The notes: generated from the sequence alone by a model not told the origin. DNA of 64,000 bases from JBCBKP01 sp038521625 (GCA_038521625.1 JBCBKP010000017.1:4378-68377), one strand, 5' to 3'. Shown: positions 15,619 to 24,255, counted from the first letter of the stretch. Program-made: numbers and translations.

Positions 15619-17766
15619 ATGCCTCGCAATGCCCATCGAGCCGCCGTTGTTGCCGCAGCCCTCGTTGCAGCCGCTGGGTTGGCGACGGCCCAGGCGCCCC
15701 GCCCGATCAACGGCGGGAACCGGTCGGTATTGGGGCTCGACTCGCCGATCGACCGCGTCGCCTCGCTCCTGCGAGAGGGTCGCGCGGTGCAGGCGCGTGT
15801 CGAGGCGGCGAGGTACTCGCAGCCGGGCCTGCTGGTCGGGCTGAGCGACTCTGAGCGTGGGCGGCTGGCGTCGCTGGCGTCGCGGGCGGACGGGCTGATC
15901 GCCTCGCTGCGGGCGGGCGAGATGCACAAGCAGTCTGCCGAGGTCGCGCTGATGAGCGACGACCTGGTCGGGGTCGAGCGGCACGCGCGTGCGGTGCTCG
16001 CATCCTCGGACGCGGACGACTCGGAGCGCGCGGTGGCCCGGACGCTGATGGATCTCGCGTCGCAGCGCAAGCGGGTCCTGCAGTCGCGGGCGGGCGAGAC
16101 GCTGGAGGACGCTTGGGCGTCGTTCGAGGCGGGCGAGTACGGCGAGGCGAAGCGTGCGATCGAGGGTCTCTCGCGTTCGGGCGTGGCGCTCGAGAGGGCG
16201 GACGCCGAGCGTGCGACGAGCCTGCGGCTGCGGATCGCCGAGCTCGAGAGCGAGTTCGGTCGCCCGTTCGCGATCGACGCCCTTTCGCTCGCCCTGGTGG
16301 AGCCGCCGGAAGAGCGTGCGGGGTGGCTGCTCTCGAAGGTGGGCGAGGGCGAGGAGGTCCGCGCGGATCTCGGCGTCACCGCGCAGCCCGAGGGTGGGCA
16401 GCCGGAGAGCCCGGTGGACTCGGCGCTGCGTGTGGAAGCCGGGCGGCTGCTGGCCGCGGCCGAGCAGGCGTTCAACGACCGTCGGCTGGCGGAGGCGGAG
16501 CGGATCTACATCCGCCTGCTGGCGCCGCAGGGCGAGTATCGGCGTTTCCTGAACGACGACCAGATCGCGCTCGCCGAGGAGCGTCGGCGGGAGGCGCGTC
16601 TGGCGCTCGGCGGCGGCGGGCAGCCGGACCAGGGGCCGCTGGGCCAGGAGATCATCGATCGCGAGGTCCGGCGTCAGGAGGCCAACGCGCAGTTCGAGAG
16701 CCGGATCGAGGCCGCGAACGATCTGCTCGGCCAGGGCGACTTCGCCGGGGCTCGCGACGAGGCCGCGGCGGCCCGCCTTCTGATCCAGCGCGAGCGTGAC
16801 GTGTTCAGCCAGGCGGAGCTCGACGACTACGTGGGCGACGCGACGTCGCTGATCAGCGAGATCAACGAGGCGGAGCGGGCGGCGGAGATCCTCCGGACCG
16901 AGGCGGAATCGGAGCGTCTGCGGAGCGAGGCGGCGGCGCGGGAGCGAGAGCTGGCGGACGAGCGGCAGCGCCGGATCAACGCGTTGATCGAGCGCGTGCG
17001 TGAGCTGCAGGCCGAGGAGGACTACGAGGCGGCGCTGCAGGAGGTCGAGCAGATCCTGTTCCTGGAGCCGCGGAACCCGGCGGGGCTCCTGCTCCAGGAC
17101 GTGATCCGCCAGACGATCATCATGCGTCGCTACCTGGGCGCGATGAACGAGCGGAACATCCGGCTCGCGGACATTCAGACGACGAACTACGAGGCGACGA
17201 TCCCGCCGACGCGGCTGGTCGAGTACCCGGACGACTGGGTGGCGATCTCGCAGCGCCGGAGCAGCCCGCTGGCGTTCGCCGACTCGGAGGCGAACCGCGC
17301 GGTGCTGACGCGTCTCCGCGATCAGCGGGAGCCGATCGCGTTCAATGACAACGCGCTGGAGGACATCCTGAATTTCGTCGCCTCGGTCGGCGAGTTCGAC
17401 ATGGACGTGGACTGGGAGTCGCTGGACGAGATCGGCGTCAGCCAGGGCTCGACGGTCTCGCTGAACCTGACGAGCGTGCCGCTCGAGGCGGTGCTCGACC
17501 GCGTGCTCGAGAAGGCCTCGTCCCCGGACCAGCCGGCCGGCTGGGCGGTGTACGACGGCGTGCTGACGGTCGCGTCGGACGAGGTGCTCCGCCGGAACAC
17601 GGTGCTCGAGATCTACGACGTCTCGGACCTGCTGATCGAGGTGCCGGACTATGAGAACGCTCCGGAGTTCGACCTGAACTCGGTGTTCAGCCAGGGCGGG
17701 CAGGGCGGCGGCGGCGGCCAGAGCCCGTTCCAGCAGAACCAGCAGGACCAGCCGATCATCGACTAG
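15619..17766 (+). CDS. Secretin-like outer-membrane protein, N-terminal part up to in-frame TAG
   Basis: Encodes 715 residues ending at an in-frame TAG. The signal peptide is residues 1-26 (HRAAVVAAALVAAAGLATAQA). About 30-480 is alpha-helical and charged with TPR-like and coiled-coil segments (long Glu/Arg/Ala run near 415-460). About 555-690 shows the small beta-alpha-beta domains that precede secretins (REPIAFNDNALEDILNFVAS and VPLEAVLDRVLEKA). A Gly/Gln linker (GGQGGGGGQ) precedes the stop. Translation of the DNA after the TAG continues in the same frame straight into the rest of the secretin, so the two parts are one gene by homology logic. I chose the ATG at 15619 (GGAG spaced 9) over the ATG at 15610. 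Full-length relatives form multimeric outer-membrane channels for type II secretion or pili. Confidence 0.8.
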   Translation: MPRNAHRAAVVAAALVAAAGLATAQAPRPINGGNRSVLGLDSPIDRVASLLREGRAVQARVEAARYSQPGLLVGLSDSERGRLASLASRADGLIASLRAGEMHKQSAEVALMSDDLVGVERHARAVLASSDADDSERAVARTLMDLASQRKRVLQSRAGETLEDAWASFEAGEYGEAKRAIEGLSRSGVALERADAERATSLRLRIAELESEFGRPFAIDALSLALVEPPEERAGWLLSKVGEGEEVRADLGVTAQPEGGQPESPVDSALRVEAGRLLAAAEQAFNDRRLAEAERIYIRLLAPQGEYRRFLNDDQIALAEERRREARLALGGGGQPDQGPLGQEIIDREVRRQEANAQFESRIEAANDLLGQGDFAGARDEAAAARLLIQRERDVFSQAELDDYVGDATSLISEINEAERAAEILRTEAESERLRSEAAARERELADERQRRINALIERVRELQAEEDYEAALQEVEQILFLEPRNPAGLLLQDVIRQTIIMRRYLGAMNERNIRLADIQTTNYEATIPPTRLVEYPDDWVAISQRRSSPLAFADSEANRAVLTRLRDQREPIAFNDNALEDILNFVASVGEFDMDVDWESLDEIGVSQGSTVSLNLTSVPLEAVLDRVLEKASSPDQPAGWAVYDGVLTVASDEVLRRNTVLEIYDVSDLLIEVPDYENAPEFDLNSVFSQGGQGGGGGQSPFQQNQQDQPIID
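17764..17766 (+). other. In-frame amber (TAG) codon within secretin gene
   Basis: The codon follows CCGATCATCGAC and is followed in the same frame by GAGGCGCTGCTCGAC, coding for EALLDELEEIIRNTV and then the conserved domain RIERFRNSLIVRNTP. One base change would restore Glu, Gln, Lys, Tyr, Trp, Ser or Leu. The local sequence TAGGAGG is also a perfect Shine-Dalgarno-like string, but no ATG lies close downstream. Confidence 0.9.
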
Positions 17767-19065
17767 GAGGCGCTGCTCGACGAGCTCGAGGAGATCATCC
17801 GCAACACCGTCGACAACGAGGGCTGGGCCGACTTCGGCGGCGACACGGGCCGGATCGAGCGCTTCCGCAACAGCCTGATCGTCCGGAACACGCCGAAGAA
17901 CCACCGCGCGATCCAGGGCCTGCTCGACCAGCTCCGCGCGGTCCGCAACCTGCAGATCAACGTCGAGAGCCGGTTCCTGCTGGTGACCGAGGACTTCTTC
18001 GAGCAGATCGGCTTCGATCTGGACATCTTCATCGGCGGTCAGGACGAGTACGAGGACCTCCGGAACGACCAGCTCATCTTCGATCCGTCCAACGGGACCT
18101 TCTCGGTCCAACCGGGCGATCCCGGGCTGCTGCCGTCGGACTTCTTCGATCCGGCGACCGCCCAGCTCACGGGTGCCCGGAACATCAGTTCGACCGCGTT
18201 TGTGCTCGACACGGACGGCGATCTCATCCCCGACACGCCGATCAGCCAAGCGGTCCCGGCGCCCGGCGGGTTCAGCACGGTCGGCATCCAGCAGAACTCG
18301 ATCGGACTGACCGAGGCGCTTGGCGCCTCGGCGGACTTCGCCGCGTCGGTCGTTCAGGCGGGCGCCCCGGCCCTCGGGATCGCGGGCAGGTTCCTCGACG
18401 ATGTCCAGGTCGACTTCCTCGTCGAGGCCACGCAGGCCGATCGCCGCTCGCTGCAGCTGACGGCCCCGCGTCTGACGTTCACGAACGGCCAGGCGTCGAA
18501 CATCTTCGTCGCGACGCAGATCTCCTTCGTCAGCGACCAGGAGCCGGTCGTGTCGGACTCGGCCGTGGCGTTCGACCCCGAGCTCGACGTGGTCTCGGAG
18601 GGCGTGAACCTCGTGGTCCAGGGCGTCGTCTCGGCGGACCGGCGGTACGTGACGCTGAACGTCCGGACGCAGACGGGCGAGGTCGATCTCTCGGCCGATC
18701 CGATCGTGGTCGAGGCCCAGGCCGGCGGCGCGGCGACCGGCACCGTTGCGGGCATCCCGATCTCGGAGCCGGCTCAGGCGACGATCCAGACCCCGGTTGT
18801 GACGATCACGTCGGTCGAGACCACGGTGACGGTGCCGGACCAGGGGACGATCCTGCTCGGCGGCCAGCGGGTCGTGAACGAGGTCGAGACCGAGACCGGC
18901 GTGCCGATCCTGAGCAAGATCCCGTTCATCAACCGTTTCTTCACGAACCGGATCGAGACCAAGACCGAGAGCACGGTGCTCATCCTGCTGCGTCCGGAGA
19001 TCATCATCCAGAGCGAGGAGGAGGAGCTCGCCTTCCCGGGCCTGCTCGACTCCCTGAGCCGCTAG
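17767..19065 (+). CDS. Secretin domain, C-terminal part downstream of in-frame TAG
   Basis: Open for 432 codons after the TAG with no frame change. The first about 75 residues form the last pre-secretin domain (LIVRNTPKNHRAIQGLLDQL, then RNLQINVESRFLLV). The rest is the secretin channel domain: LTAPRLTFTNGQASNIFVAT, then VTVPDQGTILLGGQRV and the C-terminal VPILSKIPFINRFFTNR, with a final TESTVLILLRPEIIIQ strand. These are the hallmark blocks of GspD/PilQ-like proteins. There is no plausible start at the beginning; the first in-frame GTG is at 17983, which would cut the preceding domain. It is followed by the STAS/HATPase pair 155 bases later. Whether it is made as readthrough, as a separate piece, or not at all is unresolved. 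Confidence 0.8.
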   Translation, partial: EALLDELEEIIRNTVDNEGWADFGGDTGRIERFRNSLIVRNTPKNHRAIQGLLDQLRAVRNLQINVESRFLLVTEDFFEQIGFDLDIFIGGQDEYEDLRNDQLIFDPSNGTFSVQPGDPGLLPSDFFDPATAQLTGARNISSTAFVLDTDGDLIPDTPISQAVPAPGGFSTVGIQQNSIGLTEALGASADFAASVVQAGAPALGIAGRFLDDVQVDFLVEATQADRRSLQLTAPRLTFTNGQASNIFVATQISFVSDQEPVVSDSAVAFDPELDVVSEGVNLVVQGVVSADRRYVTLNVRTQTGEVDLSADPIVVEAQAGGAATGTVAGIPISEPAQATIQTPVVTITSVETTVTVPDQGTILLGGQRVVNEVETETGVPILSKIPFINRFFTNRIETKTESTVLILLRPEIIIQSEEEELAFPGLLDSLSR

Positions 19066-19220
19066 CGCGGGGCCCGGGCGGGCGCCGCGGGGCGGACCGA
19101 TCGGAGCGATCGGCGACGCGGGGCTATCGGGCCCTCTAGACTCTCTTCCTCTGATCGACGGCCCGCGCCCGATGGACGGGCGCGAGTCGGGCGAAGCGAC
19201 GGTTGACGGAGAACGACAGC

Positions 19221-19580
19221 ATGGCCGAGGGGGAAGCCCGGCTCCGGGTGGATGACGACAACGGCGTGGTCCGCGTCGGGTTCGTCGACCGGAACATCCT
19301 CGACGAGGGGAACATCCTCGCGATCGGCGACCAGATCAACGGCCTGATCGAGTCGCGCGAGAAGCCGCAGATGCTGATCAGCTTCAGCAACGTCGACCAC
19401 CTGTCGTCGGCGGCGCTCGGGACGCTGATCACGATCAACAACAACGTGAAGAACCGCGGCGGCGCGCTGAGGCTCGCGGACATCGACCCTCAGATCTACG
19501 AGGTGTTCGTGATCACGCGGCTCAACAAGATCTTCGACATCTACGAGACGAGCGACGAGGCTCGCAAGGCCTTCGGATAG
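19221..19580 (+). CDS. STAS-domain anti-sigma factor antagonist
   Basis: A 119-residue single STAS domain, the SpoIIAA/RsbV type. The conserved region NVDHLSSAALGTLITINN (about 57-74) contains Ser62/Ser63, where the phosphorylated Ser normally lies before the S-x-G-L helix. In the family, the unphosphorylated form binds a HATPase anti-sigma factor and releases the sigma factor. The gene just downstream encodes such a HATPase, 13 bases away. I chose the ATG at 19221 (GGAG spaced 9) rather than the TTG 18 bases earlier. No PP2C phosphatase or sigma gene is adjacent, so the regulated target may be encoded elsewhere. Confidence 0.9.
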   Translation: MAEGEARLRVDDDNGVVRVGFVDRNILDEGNILAIGDQINGLIESREKPQMLISFSNVDHLSSAALGTLITINNNVKNRGGALRLADIDPQIYEVFVITRLNKIFDIYETSDEARKAFG

Positions 19581-19593
19581 GCCGCGGCGCCGC

Positions 19594-20037
19594 ATGAACG
19601 CGCAGAGCGGACCAGACCAGCCCGTGCGACTCGCGCTGTCCAACCGGCGGGCCGAGATCGAGTCGCTCGAGAACACGATCCTCGAGCACGTCGAGCGCCA
19701 CGGGTACCCGAAGAGCTCGACCTTCGCGATCAAGCTGGCCCTCGAGGAAGCCCTGATCAACGCCTTCCAGCACGGGCACCGTGACCTTCCCGACTCCGCG
19801 ACGATCGAGGTCCGGTACGAGGTCTCCGAGGCGGCCGTGCGGATCGAGATCGAAGACCAGGGCCCGGGGTTCGACCCGTCCGACCTGCCCGACCCGACCG
19901 CCGACGAGAACCTCCTGAACACGTCGGGGCGGGGCCTGATGCTGATGCGTGCCTACATGAGCCGCGTGACCTACGTCGGTCGCGGCAACCGAGTCGAGAT
20001 GCTCTACAACCGTCCCGAGCCCGAACCGGAGGGCTGA
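19594..20037 (+). CDS. Anti-sigma regulatory factor, HATPase (RsbW/SpoIIAB-like)
   Basis: A 147-residue GHKL ATP-binding protein. The N box EEALINAFQHGH (51-62, Asn56), G1 box DQGPGFDP (88-95) and G2 box GRGLMLM (112-118) are intact, so kinase activity on a STAS protein is plausible. The family sequesters sigma factors or other partners and is switched by phosphorylating its STAS antagonist. The STAS gene directly upstream (13-base gap) is the expected partner. The C-terminal tail is short and acidic. The target in this organism is unknown. Confidence 0.9.
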   Translation: MNAQSGPDQPVRLALSNRRAEIESLENTILEHVERHGYPKSSTFAIKLALEEALINAFQHGHRDLPDSATIEVRYEVSEAAVRIEIEDQGPGFDPSDLPDPTADENLLNTSGRGLMLMRAYMSRVTYVGRGNRVEMLYNRPEPEPEG

Positions 20038-20110
20038 CGGCGGGCTCCGGCTCAACCGGCGTTGCCGGCGGGCCGAACCGGCCCTAGTCTTATCAAGAAT
20101 AGTTCTAAAC

Positions 20111-20132
20111 AACCGGACCGGGCGGTCCGGTT
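20111..20132. promoter_or_regulatory. Perfect 10+10 bp inverted repeat upstream of iscS
   Basis: AACCGGACCG and CGGTCCGGTT are separated by two bases, ending 26 bases before the iscS ATG. An AT-rich stretch (tcttatcaagaatagttcta, 20088-20107) precedes it and may hold a promoter. It could be a repressor operator or a 5' UTR hairpin; it is not followed by a T-run. Confidence 0.5.
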
Positions 20133-20158
20133 GCGAGCGGACGCCGCACGGAGAGCCC

Positions 20159-21397
20159 ATGGCACCCAGACTCCCGATCTACCTGGACAACGCCGCGACC
20201 ACCCGGACCGACCCTCGGGTCGTCGAGGCGATGCTGCCGTACTTCACCGAGGTGTACGGCAACGCGGGCAGCCGGAACCACAGCTTCGGCTGGGCGGCGG
20301 AGGAGGCGGCGGACCGGGCCCGCCGGCAGGTCGCGGGCCTGATCGGCGCCGACCGCAAGGAGATCATCTTCACGTCGGGCGCGACCGAATCGAACAACCT
20401 GGCGATCAAGGGCGCGGCCAGCATGTACGCGAAGCGGCCGGCCGGCGAGAGCGGGCGCGGGCACATCATTACCTGCGCCATCGAGCACAAGGCGACGCTG
20501 GACCCGGCGAAGCGGCTCCAGAAGGAGGGGTTCGACGTCACATTCATCGATCCGCCGGCGGACGGCGTGATCACCGCCGAGATCGTCGAGCGGCACCTCC
20601 GCGACGACACGATCCTGGTCTCGCTGATGTGGGCGAACAACGAGATCGGCGCGATCAGCGAGATCCCGGCGATCGGCCGGCTCTGCCACGACCGCGGGGT
20701 CATCTTCCACACCGACGCGACGCAGTGGGTCGGGAAGATGCCGACGAACGTCACCGAGGACAGCATCGACCTGCTGAGCCTCTCGGCGCACAAGATGTAC
20801 GGGCCGAAGGGCGTCGGGGCGCTCTACGTCCGCCGGCGTCGCCCGCGGGTCCGGCTGACCGCGCTGATCGAGGGCGGCGGCCAGGAGCGGGGGTTTCGGT
20901 CGGGCACGCACAACATCCCCGGCATCGTCGGGCTCGGCGCGGCCTGCGAGTTGTGCGCGCAGGAGATGGACGCCGATCGTGAGCGGCTCGGGGCGCTGCG
21001 TGACAGGCTCGAGCGGGGGCTGACGGAACGGGTGGACGCGACGCAGGTCAACGGCTCGACCGAGCACCGGCTGCCGCACCTGACGAACATCTCCTTCGGC
21101 TTCGTCGAGGGCGAGAGCCTGATGATGGACTGCAAGCAGATCGCGATGAGCTCCGGCAGCGCGTGCACCTCGGCGAGCCTGGAGCCGAGCTACGTGCTCA
21201 AGGGCCTGGGCGTCGGGGACGACCTGGCCCACAGCTCGCTCCGGCTCAGCCTCGGCCGGTTCACGACCGAGGAGGAGATCGACTACGCGATCGACACGAT
21301 CGCCGCGGCGGTGGAGCGTCTGCGGACGCTGAGCCCGCTCTACGACATGCACCAGGAAGGCATCGACATCACGAAGATCGAGTGGCAGGCGCACTGA
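20159..21397 (+). CDS. iscS: Cysteine desulfurase
   Basis: A 412-residue NifS/IscS enzyme that takes sulfur from cysteine as an enzyme-bound persulfide for Fe-S cluster and thiolation pathways. It is a fold-type I PLP protein: the YLDNAATT start motif at 8-15, the PLP site SAHKMYGPKG with Lys212 preceded by His211, and the catalytic Cys336 in SSGSACTSASLEPS, typical of the IscS (group I) loop. Start ATG with GGAGAGCCC before it. It leads an iscS-iscU-iscA cluster (gaps 54 and 114 bases). A perfect inverted repeat lies in its leader. The cluster lacks an iscR gene. Confidence 0.95.
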   Translation: MAPRLPIYLDNAATTRTDPRVVEAMLPYFTEVYGNAGSRNHSFGWAAEEAADRARRQVAGLIGADRKEIIFTSGATESNNLAIKGAASMYAKRPAGESGRGHIITCAIEHKATLDPAKRLQKEGFDVTFIDPPADGVITAEIVERHLRDDTILVSLMWANNEIGAISEIPAIGRLCHDRGVIFHTDATQWVGKMPTNVTEDSIDLLSLSAHKMYGPKGVGALYVRRRRPRVRLTALIEGGGQERGFRSGTHNIPGIVGLGAACELCAQEMDADRERLGALRDRLERGLTERVDATQVNGSTEHRLPHLTNISFGFVEGESLMMDCKQIAMSSGSACTSASLEPSYVLKGLGVGDDLAHSSLRLSLGRFTTEEEIDYAIDTIAAAVERLRTLSPLYDMHQEGIDITKIEWQAH

Positions 21398-21451
21398 GGC
21401 AGAGATCGTCCCGGTCCGTCACGGACGGACCCCGCGAAGGGAGACCGACGG

Positions 21452-21883
21452 ATGGCGTACAGCGAGAAGGTCATCGAACACTACGAGAACCCGCGGAACG
21501 TGGGCTCGTTCGGCACGCAGAAAGAGATCAAGGAGCGCAGCGACGTCGGGGTGGGCCTGGTCGGCGCGCCCGAGTGCGGCGACGTGATGCAGTTGCAGAT
21601 CAAGGTCGACGACGACGGTAAGATCGAGGACGCGAAGTTCAAGTGCTTCGGCTGCGGCTCGGCGATCGCCTCGAGCTCGCTGGCGACCGAGTGGCTCAAG
21701 GGCAAGTCGGTGGACGAGGGTCTCGAGATCAAGAACACGCAGATCGTCGAGGAGCTGAGCCTGCCACCGGTCAAGATCCACTGTTCGGTGCTCGCGGAGG
21801 ACGCGATCCGGGCGGCGATCGCGGACTACAAGGCCAAGAACGGGGCCGGCGCCGAGTCCGCACAGACTGCGAACACCGTCTGA
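21452..21883 (+). CDS. iscU: Iron-sulfur cluster scaffold protein
   Basis: A 143-residue IscU/NifU-N scaffold on which a [2Fe-2S] or [4Fe-4S] cluster is built from IscS sulfur. All ligands are present: Cys42 and Asp44 in GAPECGD, Cys68 in CFGCGSAIASSS, and Cys111 after His110 in LPPVKIHCSVLAEDAI. The LPPVK chaperone-recognition motif of HscA-dependent IscU is retained although no hscA/hscB is adjacent. An extra Cys65 lies near the second ligand. Start ATG follows CGAAGGGAGACCGACGG (good site). The about 15-residue C-terminal tail is Ala/Gly-rich. Confidence 0.95.
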   Translation: MAYSEKVIEHYENPRNVGSFGTQKEIKERSDVGVGLVGAPECGDVMQLQIKVDDDGKIEDAKFKCFGCGSAIASSSLATEWLKGKSVDEGLEIKNTQIVEELSLPPVKIHCSVLAEDAIRAAIADYKAKNGAGAESAQTANTV

Positions 21884-21997
21884 CCCGACCCGAAACGCCG
21901 AACAAACCACCGCCGCCTATCGTTTAGACTTCCGAGTGTTTGGTCTCGGGTTGTCGCCGTTTGGCCGATCCGTTGTGACCGCAAGGAGAGCGCACGC

Positions 21998-22366
21998 ATG
22001 AGCACGAGCACCGCCCCGACCGAGACCGAGCAGGCCGGCGTCATCCTCAGCGAGACGGCCGCCCGCGAGATCAAGACGATCATCGAGCAGCAGGAGCTCG
22101 ACGCCGACAAGGTGCGTCTCCGCGTCGGTGTGAAGGGCGGCGGGTGCTCGGGCTTCAGTTACATCCTCGACCTGACCGAGACGCAGAAGGACTCGGACGA
22201 GGAGTTCGAGCAGCACGGCGTCCGGGTGATCTGCGACCCCAAGAGCCTGCTCTACCTGCGCGGCACCACGGTCGACTTCAAGGACGAGATCATGGGCCGC
22301 GGGTTCGTCTTCAACAACCCCAACTCCACCAGTTCGTGTGGGTGCGGGTCGAGCTTCGCCGTCTGA
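21998..22366 (+). CDS. iscA: A-type iron-sulfur carrier protein
   Basis: A 122-residue HesB/IscA/ErpA-type protein that carries Fe-S clusters (or iron) to apo-targets. The three conserved Cys are Cys50 in GGGCSGFSY and Cys114/Cys116 in SCGCGSSF. The N-terminal about 15 residues are Ser/Thr-rich and poorly conserved. Start ATG follows CAAGGAGAGCGCACGC, a strong site. It is 114 bases after iscU and may have its own promoter in the AT-richer gap. ErpA is an equally possible name; the two cannot be told apart from this sequence. Confidence 0.92.
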   Translation: MSTSTAPTETEQAGVILSETAAREIKTIIEQQELDADKVRLRVGVKGGGCSGFSYILDLTETQKDSDEEFEQHGVRVICDPKSLLYLRGTTVDFKDEIMGRGFVFNNPNSTSSCGCGSSFAV

Positions 22367-22519
22367 CGGGCGCTCTGGGGGTGTCAAAGCCCGCTCCGGC
22401 GCGGAATTGTCTGGCGGGCGGTCGGAGGCCCGAGTACGCTCAGGTTTCGTGAAGAGCCCGCCCGCGGCGCGGACGGGTGTGTCACTCGGCGGCCGGGGAT
22501 TGGCAGGGATGGCGGGTCG

Positions 22520-22999
22520 ATGAGCAGCAGCGCGCCGACACCACTGGAGACGACGCAGGGCTACGTGCCCCCCACCGTCACCCAGTTCAGCGTGTTCATG
22601 AACAACAAGGTGGGCAAGCTGCTCGACATGGTCGAGGGCTTCGACGATTCGGATTGCTCGATCTGCGCGATCTCGGTGCACGAGGCCAGCGACCACGCGG
22701 TTGTTCGGATCATCACCAACAAGGCACGCAAGGCGCGGGAACTGCTCCGCGAGCACCGCCTCGCGTTCGGCGAGATGGACGTCCTTGTGGTCGAGCTGAC
22801 CGAGAACCACACGCTGACGAGCATGTGCCTCAGCCTGCTCGGCGCCGAGCTGAACATCATGTTCGCCTACCCGCTGATGATCAAACCGAACGGGCGGCCG
22901 ACGATCGCGCTGGCGGTCGACGACCCGAACCTCGCGGGTCAGATCCTGCGCCGGAAGCAGTTCCGTCTCTTCGGCGAGCTCGAGCTGCCTTGCAGCTGA
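22520..22999 (+). CDS. Tandem ACT-domain protein
   Basis: A 159-residue protein with two ACT-like halves: QFSVFMNNKVGKLLDMVEGF (about 21-40) and a second beta-alpha-beta unit from about 75 (MDVLVVELTENHTLTSMC), ending in FRLFGELELPCS. ACT domains bind amino acids or other small ligands and regulate enzymes. No enzyme domain is attached, so it probably acts as a ligand-sensing partner. It lies 153 bases after iscA on the same strand, but a functional link to Fe-S assembly is not shown. Start ATG follows GGGATGGCGGGTCG. Confidence 0.75.
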   Translation: MSSSAPTPLETTQGYVPPTVTQFSVFMNNKVGKLLDMVEGFDDSDCSICAISVHEASDHAVVRIITNKARKARELLREHRLAFGEMDVLVVELTENHTLTSMCLSLLGAELNIMFAYPLMIKPNGRPTIALAVDDPNLAGQILRRKQFRLFGELELPCS

Positions 23000-23136
23000 A
23001 CGGGCCCCGTTGTCGCTCGGGTCGGGCTGCGCGACGATGGCTCAAAGCACGCCGGTGCCCGCTCAGGTCCGCCGTATCTGATCCGGCGCGGCCGTGACCG
23101 TGCGGGTGTGCGCCCAGAGGGCGCAACGGAGTGTTC

Positions 23137-24141
23137 TCAGTTGAGGTCGTTCGCGCCCAGCCAGTGCTCGGCGTCGATGGCGGCCTGGCAGCCCATGCCG
23201 GCGGCGGTGATCGCCTGGCGGTACTTCGCGTCGGCGACGTCGCCCGCGGCGAACACGCCGGGCAGGTTGGTGGCGCTATCGCGCCCCTTGAGTTCGATGT
23301 AGCCGGCGTCGTCGAACTCGAGACCGGTCTCCCGAAGGAATCGCGTCGCGGGCGTGTGCCCGATCGCGATGAACAGGCCCTTGACCTCGAGCGTGCTCTC
23401 CTCGCCGGTCACGGTGTCCTTGAGGCGGACGCCCTCGGTCTTCTCCCCGCCGAGGACCTCGACGACGACCTTGTTCCAGAGCACCTCGGCGTTGGGCTTG
23501 CTGAGATACCGCGTCTGCATGACCTTGCTGGCCCGGAGCTCGTCTCGCCGGTGGATCACGTAGACCTTGCTGGCGAACTTGGTGAGGTAGGTCGCCTCCT
23601 CGAGGGCGGTATCCCCGCCGCCGACGACCGCGAGCGGCTCGTCGCGGAACATCGGCAGCGCGCCGTCGCAGACCGCGCACGCCGAGACGCCGCCGCCCGA
23701 GCGGGCGAGCCGCTGCTCGCTCTCGAGGTTGAGCCAGTTGGCGGTGGCGCCGGTCGAGATGATCACCGCGTTGGCGCGGATCTCATCGCCGCCAGATGTC
23801 TTCAGGACGTGCGGCTTGCTGACCGGGTCGGACGAGAACTCGACCTCGGTGATGTCCTGACCGATGACCTTGGTCCCGAACCGCTCGGCCTGCTTGCGGA
23901 ACTTGTCCATCATGTCGGGGCCGGTGACCCCGTCCGGGAAGCCCGGGTAGTTCTCGACGTCGGTCGTGAGCATGAGCTGCCCCCCGGGCAGGATCGGGCC
24001 CGGGTCCTGCTTCGGGACGCCGACGTACACGACGGGGTTGAGCTCGGCGCGGGCGGCGTAGATCGCGGCGGTCCAGCCGGCCGGGCCCGAGCCGATGATG
24101 ACGACCTTGTGCGTGTCGGTGGAACCGTTCTCGGCTGACAT
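23137..24141 (-). CDS. trxB: Thioredoxin reductase
   Basis: A 334-residue NADPH:thioredoxin oxidoreductase. The FAD site GSGPAGWTA is at 17-25, the redox pair CAVC at 155-158 in GVSACAVCDGALP, the NADPH site VVGGGDTALEEA at about 171-182, and the C-terminal FAD motif GVFAAGDVADAKYRQ near 300. The chosen ATG (MSAENG) is preceded by GCGAGGGCAAGCACCG; an in-frame ATG 90 bases upstream would add 30 Pro/Ser-rich residues without a ribosome site. The protein reduces thioredoxin and thereby supports ribonucleotide reductase and peroxidases. It is convergent with the ACT-protein gene and downstream of an unknown exported protein gene on the same strand. Confidence 0.96.
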   Translation of the reverse strand: MSAENGSTDTHKVVIIGSGPAGWTAAIYAARAELNPVVYVGVPKQDPGPILPGGQLMLTTDVENYPGFPDGVTGPDMMDKFRKQAERFGTKVIGQDITEVEFSSDPVSKPHVLKTSGGDEIRANAVIISTGATANWLNLESEQRLARSGGGVSACAVCDGALPMFRDEPLAVVGGGDTALEEATYLTKFASKVYVIHRRDELRASKVMQTRYLSKPNAEVLWNKVVVEVLGGEKTEGVRLKDTVTGEESTLEVKGLFIAIGHTPATRFLRETGLEFDDAGYIELKGRDSATNLPGVFAAGDVADAKYRQAITAAGMGCQAAIDAEHWLGANDLN

Positions 24142-24255
24142 CGGTGCTTGCCCTCGCGAGGTCTCTGTGCGTTCCCCGCCCGGGGGCGGGGGTGATCGAT
24201 CAACGCCCGACTCGGGCGTGCTATTCGACATCCGAACGGCGCCCGCGGTCTCGCC

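Noticed and set aside
17764..17766. Pyrrolysine or other dedicated amber decoding
   Set aside because: A single TAG in one gene is not evidence; several other genes here end in TAG in the normal way (for example 8863-8865 and 10124-10126).
15421..18249. 942-codon minus-strand open frame opposite the secretin gene
   Set aside because: Arg/Leu-rich shadow of the secretin gene without domains or ribosome site. It is however one reason an automatic caller might miss the interrupted gene.
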